Notes: a model not told the origin generated them from the sequence alone. Counted from the first letter of the stretch, positions 25,621-34,853 are shown. The stretch is DNA of 64,000 bases from Streptomyces purpureus (GCF_014648195.1 NZ_BMQQ01000001.1:173535-237534), one strand, 5' to 3'. A program made the numbers and translations.

Positions 25621-26673
25621 ATGGTGGAACAGATGGAGAGGCTGCCGCGCTTCACGGCGGCGGCCGTGCAGTCCTCGCCGGTCTTCCTGGATCCGGCCGC
25701 CACGGTCGAGAAGGCCGTGTCCCTCATGGCGGAGGCCGCCTCCCACGGCGCCGAACTGATCGTCTTCCCCGAGGTGTTCGTCCCGGGTTACCCGTACTGG
25801 AACTGGACCATGAACCCCGTCCAGGGTTCCCCGTGGTTCGAGCGCCTGTGGCGGGCGTCCGTCGACATCCCCGGCCCGCACGTGGACACGCTACGGGCGG
25901 CAGCCCGCCGCCACGGCGTCGTCCTCGTCATCGGCGTCAACGAACGAAGCCCCCACAGCCTCGGCGTCCTCTACAACACCCTGCTCACCATCGGGCCGGA
26001 CGGCGGGCTTCTCGGAGTGCACCGCAAGCTCGTCCCGACCTGGGCGGAGAAGCTGACCTGGACCGGTGGCGACGGCAGCTCCCTCAAGGTCCACGCCACG
26101 CCCGTCGGCCCGCTCGGTGTGCTCGCCTGCGGCGAGAACACCAACACCCTCGCCCGCTTCACCCTCCTCGCCCAGGGGGAGTTGGTGCACGCGGCGAGCT
26201 ACATCGCGCTGCCGGTGGCACCGGAGGACTACGACATGGCGGACGCCATCGCCGTCCGCACGGCGGCCCACAGCTTCGAGGGCAAGCTCTTCTCCGTCGT
26301 CGCCTGCTCCACGATCTCCCCGGAGATCGTGGACACCGTCGCCGGCGACGACGAGGACGTACGCCGCATGCTCGCCCGCCCCCGCAGCGCCCTCTCGGGG
26401 ATCTTCGGGCCCGACGGCCGCCCCGTGACCGAGTCGCTCGTCGACGACGAAGGCATCGTGTACGGCGAGATCGACCTGGCCAAGTGCGTCCAGCCCAAGC
26501 AGATGCACGACATCGTCGGCCACTACAACCGCTTCGACGTCTTCCGCCTGCACGTCGACAACACCCCGCGCAGCCCGGTCGTCTTCACGGCCGATCCCGC
26601 CCACCAGGCCACCGCCCCGACGCTCCCGGCCGACGACATCCCTCTCGCCGGGACCCCGAAGGAGGACTCATGA
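25621..26673 (+). CDS. nitrilase
   Basis: This 350-residue enzyme has the full nitrilase triad: Glu51 in F-P-E-V-F-V-P-G-Y-P, Lys136 in H-R-K-L-V-P-T and Cys170 in L-A-C-G-E-N-T-N. The C-G-E-N motif with P-Y-W after the Glu motif fits true nitrilases rather than amidases. It hydrolyses a nitrile to acid and ammonia. ATG 25621 follows GGGAGG; the stop overlaps the next start (ATGA), so production is coupled to gentisate dioxygenase. An aromatic nitrile such as 2-hydroxybenzonitrile could feed the pathway; this is inference. Confidence 0.9.
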   Translation: MVEQMERLPRFTAAAVQSSPVFLDPAATVEKAVSLMAEAASHGAELIVFPEVFVPGYPYWNWTMNPVQGSPWFERLWRASVDIPGPHVDTLRAAARRHGVVLVIGVNERSPHSLGVLYNTLLTIGPDGGLLGVHRKLVPTWAEKLTWTGGDGSSLKVHATPVGPLGVLACGENTNTLARFTLLAQGELVHAASYIALPVAPEDYDMADAIAVRTAAHSFEGKLFSVVACSTISPEIVDTVAGDDEDVRRMLARPRSALSGIFGPDGRPVTESLVDDEGIVYGEIDLAKCVQPKQMHDIVGHYNRFDVFRLHVDNTPRSPVVFTADPAHQATAPTLPADDIPLAGTPKEDS

Positions 26674-27785
26674 CCACCACCGAGTACGACGACGACAGGC
26701 TGGGCCGGGCCCGCGTGTCCGACACCCCCGAACTCACCGCCTTCTACGGCGAACTGGCCGATCTGGAGGCCGGCGCCCTCTGGACGGTCGCCAACGACAT
26801 CGAGCCCTGGTACCCGCACCCGAAGTCCGTCCCCGTCCTGTGGCGCTACGACGCCCTGCGCCCCCTGGTCCGCAAGGCGCTCGACCTGGTCAGGGCCGAC
26901 GACGCCGGACGCCGCGTCGTCATGCTCGTCAACCCCGGCCGCAAGGACGTGAGCGCCGCCGTCGGCCTCCTCTACACCGGCCTGCAGATCATGGGCCCGG
27001 GGGAGGCGATGACCGCCCACCGCCACCAGGCCGCCGCCCTGCGCTTCGTCCACGAGGGCACCGGTGCCTGGACGATCGTCGACGGCCAGAAGCTGAAGGT
27101 CGGCCCCGGCGACTTCGCCATCACCCCCAACGGCACCTGGCACGAACACGGCAACGAAGCCGACGACGCCCCCGTCATCTGGCAGGACGGACTGGACATC
27201 CCCCTTGTCAACGCCCTGGACGCCGGCTTCTACGAGGTCCACCCCGACCTGTACCAGCGGCCTGGGAAGGTCATCAACTCCTCGGTCCTCACCTACGGCG
27301 CCAACCTGCTGCCGTACGGAGTGGAGAAGTGGACCCGCCCCTACTCGCCGCTGCTCGCCTACCCGTGGGAGCCGACCTACGAGTCGCTGCTGAACCTCGC
27401 CAAGGCCACGGAAGGCTCTCCGTACGACGGCGTCATCGCCGAGTACACCAACCCCGTCACCGGCGGTTCCGTGATGCCCACCATGGGCGCCCACATGCAG
27501 CTGCTGCGGCCCGGCCAGGGCACCTTGGCCCACCGCCACACCGGGTCGGTGATCTACACGGTGGCCAAGGGCCGGGGCTACTCGGTCATCGCGGGCAAGC
27601 GCTACGACTGGCAGCAGGGCGACATCTTCTGCGTCCCGTCCTGGGCCTGGCACGAGCACGCGAACCTCGACCGGAACGACGACGCCTGCCTCTTCTCCTT
27701 CAACGACTTCCCCGTGATGCGCTCCCTCGGCTTCCACCGCGAAGAGGCGTATCCCGACAACGGCGGGCACCAGACCGCCGCATGA
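26670..27785 (+). CDS. gentisate 1,2-dioxygenase
   Basis: This 371-residue bicupin begins four bases before the nitrilase stop, behind AAGGAGG. The first cupin has H117-x-H119 in A-H-R-H-Q and a later H-E-H near 158-160 for Fe(II); the second cupin has L-A-H-R-H-T and W-H-E-H. Size and motifs fit gentisate 1,2-dioxygenases, which cleave gentisate with O2 to maleylpyruvate. It stands at the centre of the cluster and is the strongest evidence that gentisate is the ring-cleavage substrate. Confidence 0.9.
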   Translation: MTTTEYDDDRLGRARVSDTPELTAFYGELADLEAGALWTVANDIEPWYPHPKSVPVLWRYDALRPLVRKALDLVRADDAGRRVVMLVNPGRKDVSAAVGLLYTGLQIMGPGEAMTAHRHQAAALRFVHEGTGAWTIVDGQKLKVGPGDFAITPNGTWHEHGNEADDAPVIWQDGLDIPLVNALDAGFYEVHPDLYQRPGKVINSSVLTYGANLLPYGVEKWTRPYSPLLAYPWEPTYESLLNLAKATEGSPYDGVIAEYTNPVTGGSVMPTMGAHMQLLRPGQGTLAHRHTGSVIYTVAKGRGYSVIAGKRYDWQQGDIFCVPSWAWHEHANLDRNDDACLFSFNDFPVMRSLGFHREEAYPDNGGHQTAA

Positions 27786-27788
27786 GCC

Positions 27789-27837
27789 GCCGCCGCGCCG
27801 GAACCGCCGGCCCTGACACCGGAGCCGGCGCGGCGGC
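27789..27837 (+). terminator. intercistronic hairpin
   Basis: A perfect 13-bp inverted repeat (GCCGCCGCGCCGG at 27789-27801 and its complement at 27825-27837) closes a 23-base loop immediately after the dioxygenase stop. No U-run follows. It may attenuate transcription into the FAH gene or protect upstream mRNA. Confidence 0.55.
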
Positions 27838-27868
27838 CCCCACCTCTCCCACCACGCAAGGAACCGCC

Positions 27869-28774
27869 ATGCGACTCGTGACCTACACATGTGATGAAGC
27901 CCCCGCCCGTCTCGGCGCCCAGGTCGGCGACCAGGTGGTCGACCTCGCCGCCCTGGCCGCCCACCACGACACCGCGCTGCCCCAGGACCTGCTTTCGTTC
28001 GTCCGCGCGGACGCCGGCGTCCACGACACCGCACGGCGCCTGCTCGCCGGCGGCCCGTCCGACTGGCCCGCCGACGCCGTCCACGCCGTCGAACGGGTCG
28101 TACTGCACGCCCCCCTACGCCCCGGCAAGATCATCGGAGTCGGCCTCAACTACGTCGAGCACGTCGAGGAGTCCAGCCGCAGCCTGGACACCGACAAGGG
28201 CCTGCCTCCGCGCCCCGTCCTTTTCAGCAAGCCCGCCACCGCGGTCACCGGCCCCGGGCAGCCGATCCTGCACAACGCAGACCTCACCCGGCAGCTCGAC
28301 TGGGAGTGCGAACTCGCCGTCGTCATCGGCCGCACCGCCTTCCGCGTCAGCGAGGAGGACGCCTACGACCACGTCTTCGGCTACAGCATCGTCAACGACA
28401 TCAGCGCACGCGACCAGCGCCGCTCCGGCCAGTGGTTCTTCTCCAAGGGCCAGGACTCCTACGCGCCCTTCGGCCCCGCCGTCGTCACCGCCGACGAGAT
28501 CGCCGACCCCATGGCGCTCGACCTCGAACTGCGCGTCAACGGCGTCACCAAGCAGAAGTCGAACACCCGCCACATGCTCTTCCCCATAGCCCGCCTGATC
28601 GCGGACATCTCCTCCGGCGTGACCCTGGAGCCGGGCGACGTCATCGCCACCGGCTCGCCCTCCGGAGTGGGCGCGGGCATGGTGCCGCCGGAGTTCCTCG
28701 TCCCGGGCGACACGGTCGAAGCCACCGTCGAGCACATCGGCACCCTCGCCAACCCCGTCATCGACGCCCGCTGA
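27869..28774 (+). CDS. fumarylacetoacetate hydrolase-family enzyme (acylpyruvase)
   Basis: This 301-residue protein has the FAH fold: G-V-G-L-N-Y-V-E-H near residue 90, metal ligands in L-D-W-E-C-E-L-A-V-V-I-G and S-I-V-N-D-I-S-A-R-D, and the final T-G-S-P-S-G-V-G. In gentisate pathways this family cleaves fumarylpyruvate or, directly, maleylpyruvate. No maleylpyruvate isomerase is encoded here, whereas a maleate isomerase follows, so direct hydrolysis to maleate and pyruvate is the simpler reading. ATG 27869 follows AAGGA. A hairpin separates it from the dioxygenase. Confidence 0.88.
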   Translation: MRLVTYTCDEAPARLGAQVGDQVVDLAALAAHHDTALPQDLLSFVRADAGVHDTARRLLAGGPSDWPADAVHAVERVVLHAPLRPGKIIGVGLNYVEHVEESSRSLDTDKGLPPRPVLFSKPATAVTGPGQPILHNADLTRQLDWECELAVVIGRTAFRVSEEDAYDHVFGYSIVNDISARDQRRSGQWFFSKGQDSYAPFGPAVVTADEIADPMALDLELRVNGVTKQKSNTRHMLFPIARLIADISSGVTLEPGDVIATGSPSGVGAGMVPPEFLVPGDTVEATVEHIGTLANPVIDAR

Positions 28775-28820
28775 CACCCAGCCTCGTCGACACCCGCCGA
28801 CACCCAGCCCCGGAGCAGCC

Positions 28821-29618
28821 ATGACCACCCACCGCACCTACCGCATCGGCCAGATCGTGCCGAGCTCCAACGTCACGATGGAGACCGAGATCCCGGCCAT
28901 CCTGCGCGCCCGCGAGAGCGTCGCACCGGAACGCTTCACCTTCCACTCCAGCCGCATGCGCATGACCCATGTCACGCCCGAGCAACTCAAGGCGATGGAC
29001 GCCGACTCCGACCGCTGCGCCACCGAACTCTCCGACGCCCGCGTCGACGTCCTCGGCTACGCCTGCCTCGTCGCCATCATGAGCATGGGACTCGGCTACC
29101 ACCGCACCTCCGAGGAACGCCTGCACACCCGCACGGCCGAGAACGGCGCCGCCGCCCCGGTCGTCACCAGCGCCGGCGCCCTCGTACACGGCCTGCACAC
29201 CCTCGGTGCCAAGAAGATCGCGCTCGTGGCCCCGTACATGCGCCCGCTGACCCGGACGGTGGTCGACTACCTGACCCACGAGGGCATCGAGGTACTCGAC
29301 TACACGGCGCTCGAAATCCCCGACAACCTGGACGTCGCCGCACACGACCCCGCCAGGCTCCCCGGGATCGCCCGCGCCCTCCAGTACACCGACGCGGACG
29401 CCGTCGTCCTGTCCGCATGCGTCCAGATGCCCTCCCTCAAGGCCATCGAGGAGGCGGAACAACTCCTCGGCAAGCCCGTCGTCTCCGCGGCGGTGTGCAC
29501 CGCGCACCAGATGCTGCGCACCCTGGGCCTGCCGGCCGTCGCGCCCGGAGCGGGGCACCTCCTGTCCGGCGCGTACGCCGAAACGCCGCCGCCCCGGCCG
29601 GAGACGACCGCGGAATGA
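28821..29618 (+). CDS. maleate cis-trans isomerase
   Basis: This 265-residue protein of the Asp/Glu racemase superfamily has cysteines at 82 (G-Y-A-C-L-V-A) and 200 (L-S-A-C-V-Q-M-P-S), spaced like the catalytic pair of maleate isomerases, and the N-terminal I-G-Q-I-V-P-S-S-N-V-T-M-E-T-E. Maleate isomerase converts maleate to fumarate for the TCA cycle. Placement after the FAH hydrolase suggests maleate is the product of maleylpyruvate hydrolysis. GGAG precedes ATG 28821. Arylmalonate decarboxylases share the fold, but the dual cysteines and neighbours favour the isomerase. Confidence 0.85.
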   Translation: MTTHRTYRIGQIVPSSNVTMETEIPAILRARESVAPERFTFHSSRMRMTHVTPEQLKAMDADSDRCATELSDARVDVLGYACLVAIMSMGLGYHRTSEERLHTRTAENGAAAPVVTSAGALVHGLHTLGAKKIALVAPYMRPLTRTVVDYLTHEGIEVLDYTALEIPDNLDVAAHDPARLPGIARALQYTDADAVVLSACVQMPSLKAIEEAEQLLGKPVVSAAVCTAHQMLRTLGLPAVAPGAGHLLSGAYAETPPPRPETTAE

Positions 29619-29700
29619 CCCCTCGCCCGAGCCACCGCCCACCGGCCCGCCCCTCCCGGACGCTGGATAGGATCGCCCCCGCACACCACGGAAGGCGATC

Positions 29701-30528
29701 ATGGCGGACAGTCCCCTCAGGCCCAGCTCGTTGATCAACACGGTCTACGGAGCCTTCCTCCGGCCGCTCGGGGGATGGATCTCCATCGCCGACCTGATCG
29801 TCCTGATGAACGAACTGGACGTGGACGGACCGGCGGTGCGCTCGGCGATCTCCCGCCTGAAGAAGCGGGGCATCCTGGAACCCGAGCGGCGCGGCGCCAA
29901 CGGCTACCGCCTCAGCCCGGCCGTCCACCCCGTGTTCGACGAGGGCGACCGCCGGATCTTCGGCAGCCTGGAGCCGGCGGACCTGGCCGACGGCTGGGCT
30001 ATGGCGGTCTTTTCCGTGCCGGAGTCCGAACGGTCCCACCGCTACCAGCTCCGCACCCGCCTGACCTGGCTCGGCTTCGGCAACATCACCTCCGGGGTAT
30101 GGCTGGCCCCCGCCCGCCTCCTCGACGACGCCCGGACCACCCTCGACCGCCTCGGTCTGAGCGAGTACGTGCACCTCTTCGCCTCGCAGTACGTGGCGTT
30201 CAGCGACCTGCGCGCCTCGGTCGGCACCTGGTGGGACTTCCCCGCGATCCAGGCGCAGTACGCCGCGTTCACCGACACCTATGCCCCGGTGGCGACCCAA
30301 TTGACGGCCGAGTCCGACATCGCCCCCCAGGAGGCGTTCCGCCACTACGTCCCCATGCTGACGCAGTGGCGGCGCCTCCCCTATCTGGACCCGGGCCTGC
30401 CGGAGGAACTCCTGCCCGAGGACTGGAACGCGGTCGCGGCCCGCCGGCTCTTCCAGCAACTGCACGCCGTCCTGGCGGAGCCCAGCCTGCGGTACGTGCG
30501 GACGGTGACCGGCCTTCAGGCGGCATAG
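29701..30528 (+). CDS. PaaX-family transcriptional regulator
   Basis: This 275-residue protein has an N-terminal winged helix (S-S-L-I-N-T-V-Y-G-A-F-L, then A-V-R-S-A-I-S-R-L-K-K-R-G) and the central and C-terminal PaaX domains (W-R-R-L-P-Y-L-D-P-G-L-P). PaaX proteins repress catabolic genes and are released by an aryl-CoA such as phenylacetyl-CoA. Here the inducer could be the aryl-CoA made by the first gene of the cluster. It lies 82 bases downstream of maleate isomerase on the same strand. The palindromes near 20920 and 23170 are candidate targets. Confidence 0.87.
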   Translation: MADSPLRPSSLINTVYGAFLRPLGGWISIADLIVLMNELDVDGPAVRSAISRLKKRGILEPERRGANGYRLSPAVHPVFDEGDRRIFGSLEPADLADGWAMAVFSVPESERSHRYQLRTRLTWLGFGNITSGVWLAPARLLDDARTTLDRLGLSEYVHLFASQYVAFSDLRASVGTWWDFPAIQAQYAAFTDTYAPVATQLTAESDIAPQEAFRHYVPMLTQWRRLPYLDPGLPEELLPEDWNAVAARRLFQQLHAVLAEPSLRYVRTVTGLQAA

Positions 30529-30680
30529 AGCCCCCGAATCCCGGTCACATCAGCCCGTGACGGGCGAATTCAGGCTCAGTCCTCATGGTGCCGCCCGCTG
30601 GCGAACCGCCGGTCCTGCGAGCTGGCGTGAATCTGGCGGGATACCGCCTTGCGCGTTCCGGCGTACCCCCCAAGGGGTTA

Positions 30681-30699
30681 TTAGGTTAGGCTAACCTCT
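30681..30699 (+). promoter_or_regulatory. iron box (DmdR/IdeR/DtxR operator)
   Basis: TTAGGTTAGGCTAACCTCT matches 17 of 19 positions of the actinobacterial iron-box consensus as remembered (TTAGGTTAGGCTAACCTAA). It sits directly upstream of the siderophore-import operon, whose expression should rise when iron is scarce. Confidence 0.85.
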
Positions 30700-30704
30700 G
30701 TCAC

Positions 30705-31565
30705 GTGCATGTTGGTGAAGAGATCTCCGCGGACCCCCGTCCTCGAGGGCATGAGCTTTCGGCCACGGGTGTCACCGTCGCGTACGACGGCGTCGACGTC
30801 GTCCACGAGGCGTCGTTGACGCTGCGGCCGGGGGAGGTGACCGTTCTGGTCGGGCCGAACGGCAGTGGGAAGTCGACGCTGCTGCGGACGGTAGCGCGGC
30901 TGCAGCGGCCCCGAACCGCCGCGCTGGTCATCGACAAAGACACCGACGGGCTCGCCCTGAGCCCGCGTGAGTTCTCGCGACACGTGGCCCTGCTGACCCA
31001 AGGGCGGCCCACGCCGGGCGGACTCACGGTGCGAGACGTCGTCGAGTTCGGCCGCTACCCGTACCGGGGCCGCTGGGGCAAGGCCGACCCGGAGGGCCGG
31101 ACCGCGGTCGACCGGGCCCTCGCGCTGACCGGCGTCCAGGAGTTCGCCGACCGGGGAGTCGAGCACCTGTCCGGCGGGCAGCTCCAGCGGGTGTGGCTCG
31201 CCGGCTGCCTCGCCCAGGAGACCGGCGTGCTGCTCCTCGACGAGCCGACCACCTACCTCGACCTGCGCTACCAGGTCGAACTCCTCGACCTCATGCGCGA
31301 CCTGGCGGACGACCACGGCATCGCCGTCGGCGCGGTCCTCCACGACCTCGACCAGGCCGCGGCGGTCGGCGACCGGATCGTCCTGCTCCACGCCGGACGG
31401 ATCGTCGCCGACGGCCTTCCCGAAGACGTCCTGACGGGGGAGCGGTTGACCGAGACGTACGGCATCCGTATCGACGTCGAACCCGACCCCCTCACCGGAC
31501 GGCTGCGCACCCGTGCCATCGGCCGCCACCACACCCGAAGCGAAAGGCTCAGCACCCTCTCATGA
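30705..31565 (+). CDS. siderophore ABC transporter ATP-binding protein
   Basis: This 286-residue FecE/FepC-type ATPase has Walker A G-P-N-G-S-G-K-S-T, signature L-S-G-G-Q, Walker B V-L-L-L-D-E-P-T and the H-loop V-L-H-D-L-D. Motif Y-P-Y-R after the Q-loop is typical of iron-complex importers. GTG 30705 lies only 5 bases after the iron box, so the transcript start and the exact start codon are uncertain; a slightly later start or a short leader is possible. Its stop overlaps the binding-protein start (ATGA). Confidence 0.87.
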   Translation: MHVGEEISADPRPRGHELSATGVTVAYDGVDVVHEASLTLRPGEVTVLVGPNGSGKSTLLRTVARLQRPRTAALVIDKDTDGLALSPREFSRHVALLTQGRPTPGGLTVRDVVEFGRYPYRGRWGKADPEGRTAVDRALALTGVQEFADRGVEHLSGGQLQRVWLAGCLAQETGVLLLDEPTTYLDLRYQVELLDLMRDLADDHGIAVGAVLHDLDQAAAVGDRIVLLHAGRIVADGLPEDVLTGERLTETYGIRIDVEPDPLTGRLRTRAIGRHHTRSERLSTLS

Positions 31566-32542
31566 GACGACACCTCCTCACCGCCGTGGTCCTGACCACG
31601 GCGGCCCTCACCCTGACCGCCTGCGGCACCACCGAGCCCGCCGCCGACGACAAGGCGAAGAAGGCCGCCGAGAAGATCACCCTCACCGACGCCTCCGGCC
31701 AGAAGGTCGTGCTGAACGGCCCCGCCAAGAAGGTCGTCGGCACCGAATGGCACGAGGTCGAGCTGCTGGTCTCGCTGGGCGTGGACCCGGTCGGCGTCGC
31801 CGACGTCAAGGGCTACAAGACCTGGGACTCCGCCGTCCCGCTGAAGAACGCGCCGAAGGACATCGGCACCCGCGGCGAGCCGAGCATGGACACCATCGCC
31901 GCCCTGAAGCCGGACCTCATCGTCGCCAGCACCGACCTCCCGCCGACTGCCGTCAAGCAGCTGCGCAAGGTCGCCCCGGTGGTGGAGGTCAAGTCCGCCA
32001 ACGCTGCCGACCCGATCGGGCAGATGACGAAGAACCTCGACCTGCTCGCCCAGGCCACCGGCACCACGGAGAAGGCCTCCGAGCTCAAGAAGACGTTCGA
32101 GGCGAAGGTCGAGGAGGGCAAGAAGGCCCTCGCCGGCGGCGGTCTGGGCGGGGCCAAGGTCGCGTTCGCCGACGGCTACGTGGTCTCCAACCAGGTCTCG
32201 ATCCGCCCCTTCACCAGCGGTTCGCTCATCGGCGCCGTCAACGAGAAGCTCGGTCTGAAGAACGACTGGACCGTCAAGGGTGACCCGGCGTACGGCCTCG
32301 GTACCACCGACGTCGAGGGCCTGACCAAGCTCAGCGCCGACGTGCACTTCGCCTACATCGGCAATGACGGCGACAAGAACAGCACCCCCTTCACCGGCGC
32401 CCTCGCCAAGGACAAGGTGTGGACCTCGCTGCCGTTCGTGAAGAAGGGCAACGTCCACCGTCTGCCCGACGGCATCTGGATGTTCGGCGGTCCCGAGTCG
32501 ATGAACAAGTACATCGACTCGATCATCGCCCTGACGAAGTAG
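31562..32542 (+). CDS. siderophore-binding lipoprotein
   Basis: This 326-residue FecB/FepB-type binding protein has a signal peptide ending in a lipobox L-T-A-C (Cys near residue 21), two lobes and a long linking helix region around L-D-L-L-A-Q-A-T-G-T-T-E-K-A. D-T-I-A-A-L-K-P-D-L-I-V-A-S is the family motif near residue 115. It should present a ferric siderophore to the fused permease. It overlaps the ATPase gene by 4 bases. The siderophore cannot be named from sequence. Confidence 0.9.
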   Translation: MRRHLLTAVVLTTAALTLTACGTTEPAADDKAKKAAEKITLTDASGQKVVLNGPAKKVVGTEWHEVELLVSLGVDPVGVADVKGYKTWDSAVPLKNAPKDIGTRGEPSMDTIAALKPDLIVASTDLPPTAVKQLRKVAPVVEVKSANAADPIGQMTKNLDLLAQATGTTEKASELKKTFEAKVEEGKKALAGGGLGGAKVAFADGYVVSNQVSIRPFTSGSLIGAVNEKLGLKNDWTVKGDPAYGLGTTDVEGLTKLSADVHFAYIGNDGDKNSTPFTGALAKDKVWTSLPFVKKGNVHRLPDGIWMFGGPESMNKYIDSIIALTK

Positions 32543-32549
32543 TAGGACC

Positions 32550-34610
32550 ATGGCCGTCACCGCAACCACTCCCGCCACCCGTCCGTCGGCCACCCCGTCC
32601 CGCACGGGCGCGGCCGCGGTGACGGCCGCACTGCTCCTCCTCGTCACGGGCCTCGCGCTCGTCGACCTCACCCAGGGCACCTCATCCGTCGGCGCGGCCG
32701 AGGTGTGGAAGGCGCTCACCGGACGGGCCGACCCCGCCGACGCCTCCGTCGTCATCGCCTCGCGCCTGCCGAGGATGGCCGCCGGGCTGCTCGTCGGGAT
32801 CGTGCTCGGCATGGCCGGCGCCGCCCTGCAGGCGGTCAGCCGCAACGTGCTGGCCGCGCCCGACACCCTCGCCGTCAACGCCGGTTCCTACTTCGCGCTC
32901 GGACTGACCGCCGCCACGGGCCTTTCGCTCCCGCTGCTCGCCTCCTCCGGCATCGCCTTCGCCGGCGGCCTCACCGCCGCGGCTGTCGTGCTGGGCCTGT
33001 CCGGCCTGGGGACCGGCACCGTCCGCCTCGTCCTCGCCGGCAGCGCCCTCACCCTCGGCCTGACCGCCATGACGGAGGGGCTGGTCCTGCTCTTTCCCCA
33101 GGAGGCCGAGGGCGTCTACCACTGGAACCAGGGCAGCATCTCCCAGAACGGCTTCGACGGTGTCGTGCAGATGGCGCCCATCGGCGTCGTCGGGCTCGCC
33201 GGACTGCTGCTGCTCGCCCGCCGGGTCGACGCCCTGGCACTCGGCGACGACGCCGCCCGCGGCCTCGGCGTTCCCGTCCGTGCCACCCGCATGACCGCCG
33301 TCGTGCTCGCGGCCCTGCTCTCCACGGCCGCCGTCACCCTGGCCGGGCCGGTCGGCTTCGTCGGCCTGTGCGCACCGGCCCTCGTCCGCCCCCTGGCCCG
33401 CAGGTTCCGTGGCTTCGCCCGGTCGCGGGTCGGCATCCCGGTCGCAGGTCTGGTCGGCGCCGGGCTGGTGCTCGGTGCGGACGTGCTGCTGCGCACACTC
33501 GTGCCGGCGGAAACGGCGGTCGCCGTGCCGACCGGCGTCGTCACCAGCCTCGTCGGAGCCGCCTTCGTGATCGTCATGGCGGCGCGGCTGCGGGACACGG
33601 CCGGAGTCGCCGCCGACCGGCTCAGCATCCGCAGCCGGACGGTCTTCCTCTCGGTCACGGCCGCCCTGGCCGCCGCCGTCGTCGGCGTCGTCATCGCCGC
33701 CGTCCTGCTCGGCGACGCCAAGCTGCTTCTTGGTGACGTGGCCAACTGGGCCACGGGCCGCGCCGGTCAGACCGTCGGCTTCGTCCTCGACACCCGCGTG
33801 CCCCGGGTCCTCGCGGCGCTCTGCGCGGGCGGGGCACTCGCCCTGGCCGGCACCCTCGTCCAGGCCGTGACCCGCAACCCGCTCGCCGAACCCGGCATCA
33901 TGGGCGTCTCCGGCGGCGCCGCGCTCGGCGCCGTACTCCTCGTCACGACCGTGCCCATGGCCGGCGGGTGGGCCGTGGCCGGTGCCGCGTTCGCGGGCGC
34001 CGCGGCCGCCTCCCTGCTCCTCTTCGGCCTCGCCGCACGAGGCGGATTCCAGCAGACCAGACTCGTCCTTGTCGGCTTCGCGATCCACTCCGGCGCCGCC
34101 GCACTCGTCAGCCTGCTCATCATCCTGACCGACCCGTTCAACGCGACCAAGGCGCTCACCTGGCTGTCCGGTTCCACCTACGGCCGGACGCTGACCGACG
34201 TGGTCCCGCTCGCGGTCGCCCTGGCCGTCGGCCTGGCAGTCGCGGTCGCCCGTCGTACCGAACTCGACCTCGTCTCCCTCGACGAGGACACCCCAAGGCT
34301 CCTCGGACTGGACCTCGGCCGCGGTCGGCTCGGCTTCCTCGTCCTCAGCGTGCTGCTGGCCGCCACCGCCGTGGCCGCCGCCGGCACCATCGGCTTCGTC
34401 GGACTCGTCGCCCCCCACGCGGCCCGTGCCCTCGTGGGCCGGCAACACGCCCGTGTGGTGCCGGTCGCAGTCCTCCTCGGCGCCGTCCTCGTCTGCACCG
34501 CGGACCTGGTGGGCCGCACCGCCATCGCACCCGCCCAGCTCGGCGCCGGCATCATGACCGCCGTGATCGGTACGCCGTACTTCCTCTACCTGCTGGTGCG
34601 CAGCCGGTAG
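32550..34610 (+). CDS. fused FecCD-type siderophore permease
   Basis: This 686-residue protein has about 20 membrane helices in two tandem FecCD domains (about 1-340 and 350-686), as in FhuB. Each half carries the permease loop: S-R-L-P-R-M-A-A-G and T-R-V-P-R-V-L-A-A near each start, then G-P-V-G-F-V-G-L and G-T-I-G-F-V-G-L. One polypeptide therefore replaces the usual two-subunit channel. ATG 32550 lies 7 bases after the binding-protein stop. It completes an ATPase-binding protein-permease operon under the iron box. Confidence 0.9.
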   Translation: MAVTATTPATRPSATPSRTGAAAVTAALLLLVTGLALVDLTQGTSSVGAAEVWKALTGRADPADASVVIASRLPRMAAGLLVGIVLGMAGAALQAVSRNVLAAPDTLAVNAGSYFALGLTAATGLSLPLLASSGIAFAGGLTAAAVVLGLSGLGTGTVRLVLAGSALTLGLTAMTEGLVLLFPQEAEGVYHWNQGSISQNGFDGVVQMAPIGVVGLAGLLLLARRVDALALGDDAARGLGVPVRATRMTAVVLAALLSTAAVTLAGPVGFVGLCAPALVRPLARRFRGFARSRVGIPVAGLVGAGLVLGADVLLRTLVPAETAVAVPTGVVTSLVGAAFVIVMAARLRDTAGVAADRLSIRSRTVFLSVTAALAAAVVGVVIAAVLLGDAKLLLGDVANWATGRAGQTVGFVLDTRVPRVLAALCAGGALALAGTLVQAVTRNPLAEPGIMGVSGGAALGAVLLVTTVPMAGGWAVAGAAFAGAAAASLLLFGLAARGGFQQTRLVLVGFAIHSGAAALVSLLIILTDPFNATKALTWLSGSTYGRTLTDVVPLAVALAVGLAVAVARRTELDLVSLDEDTPRLLGLDLGRGRLGFLVLSVLLAATAVAAAGTIGFVGLVAPHAARALVGRQHARVVPVAVLLGAVLVCTADLVGRTAIAPAQLGAGIMTAVIGTPYFLYLLVRSR

Positions 34611-34646
34611 CGCGGAACGTCGGCCCGCGGTACGCGTCCGGTCGGC

Positions 34647-34757
34647 GTGAGGTTCAGGTTCATGCAAGCCATGGGGCTGGTCAACGACCACGTGGCCGAA
34701 TGCGTCAGCCGCTCACGGGTCGAGGCGGAGCGGTTGGCTTTCATGCGGCTCTGCTGA
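34647..34757 (+). pseudogene. tag: C-terminal scrap of DNA-3-methyladenine glycosylase I
   Basis: The 36 codons from 34647 read V-R-F-R-F-M-Q-A-M-G-L-V-N-D-H-V-A-E-C-V and stop at TGA 34755. F-M-Q-A-M-G-L-V-N-D-H is the C-terminal signature of Tag glycosylases. The preceding 150 residues, including the zinc ligands and the catalytic region, are missing. It marks the left edge of a stretch of gene remnants. Confidence 0.7.
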
Positions 34758-34853
34758 GCGGTTCAGGTCGATGCCGAAGCGGGCATCCGGCGGGGCCCCG
34801 GAGCAACCCGGACGCCCCCCAGTGCCGCGGCGCCCTCGGGCTGTGCCTGACGG

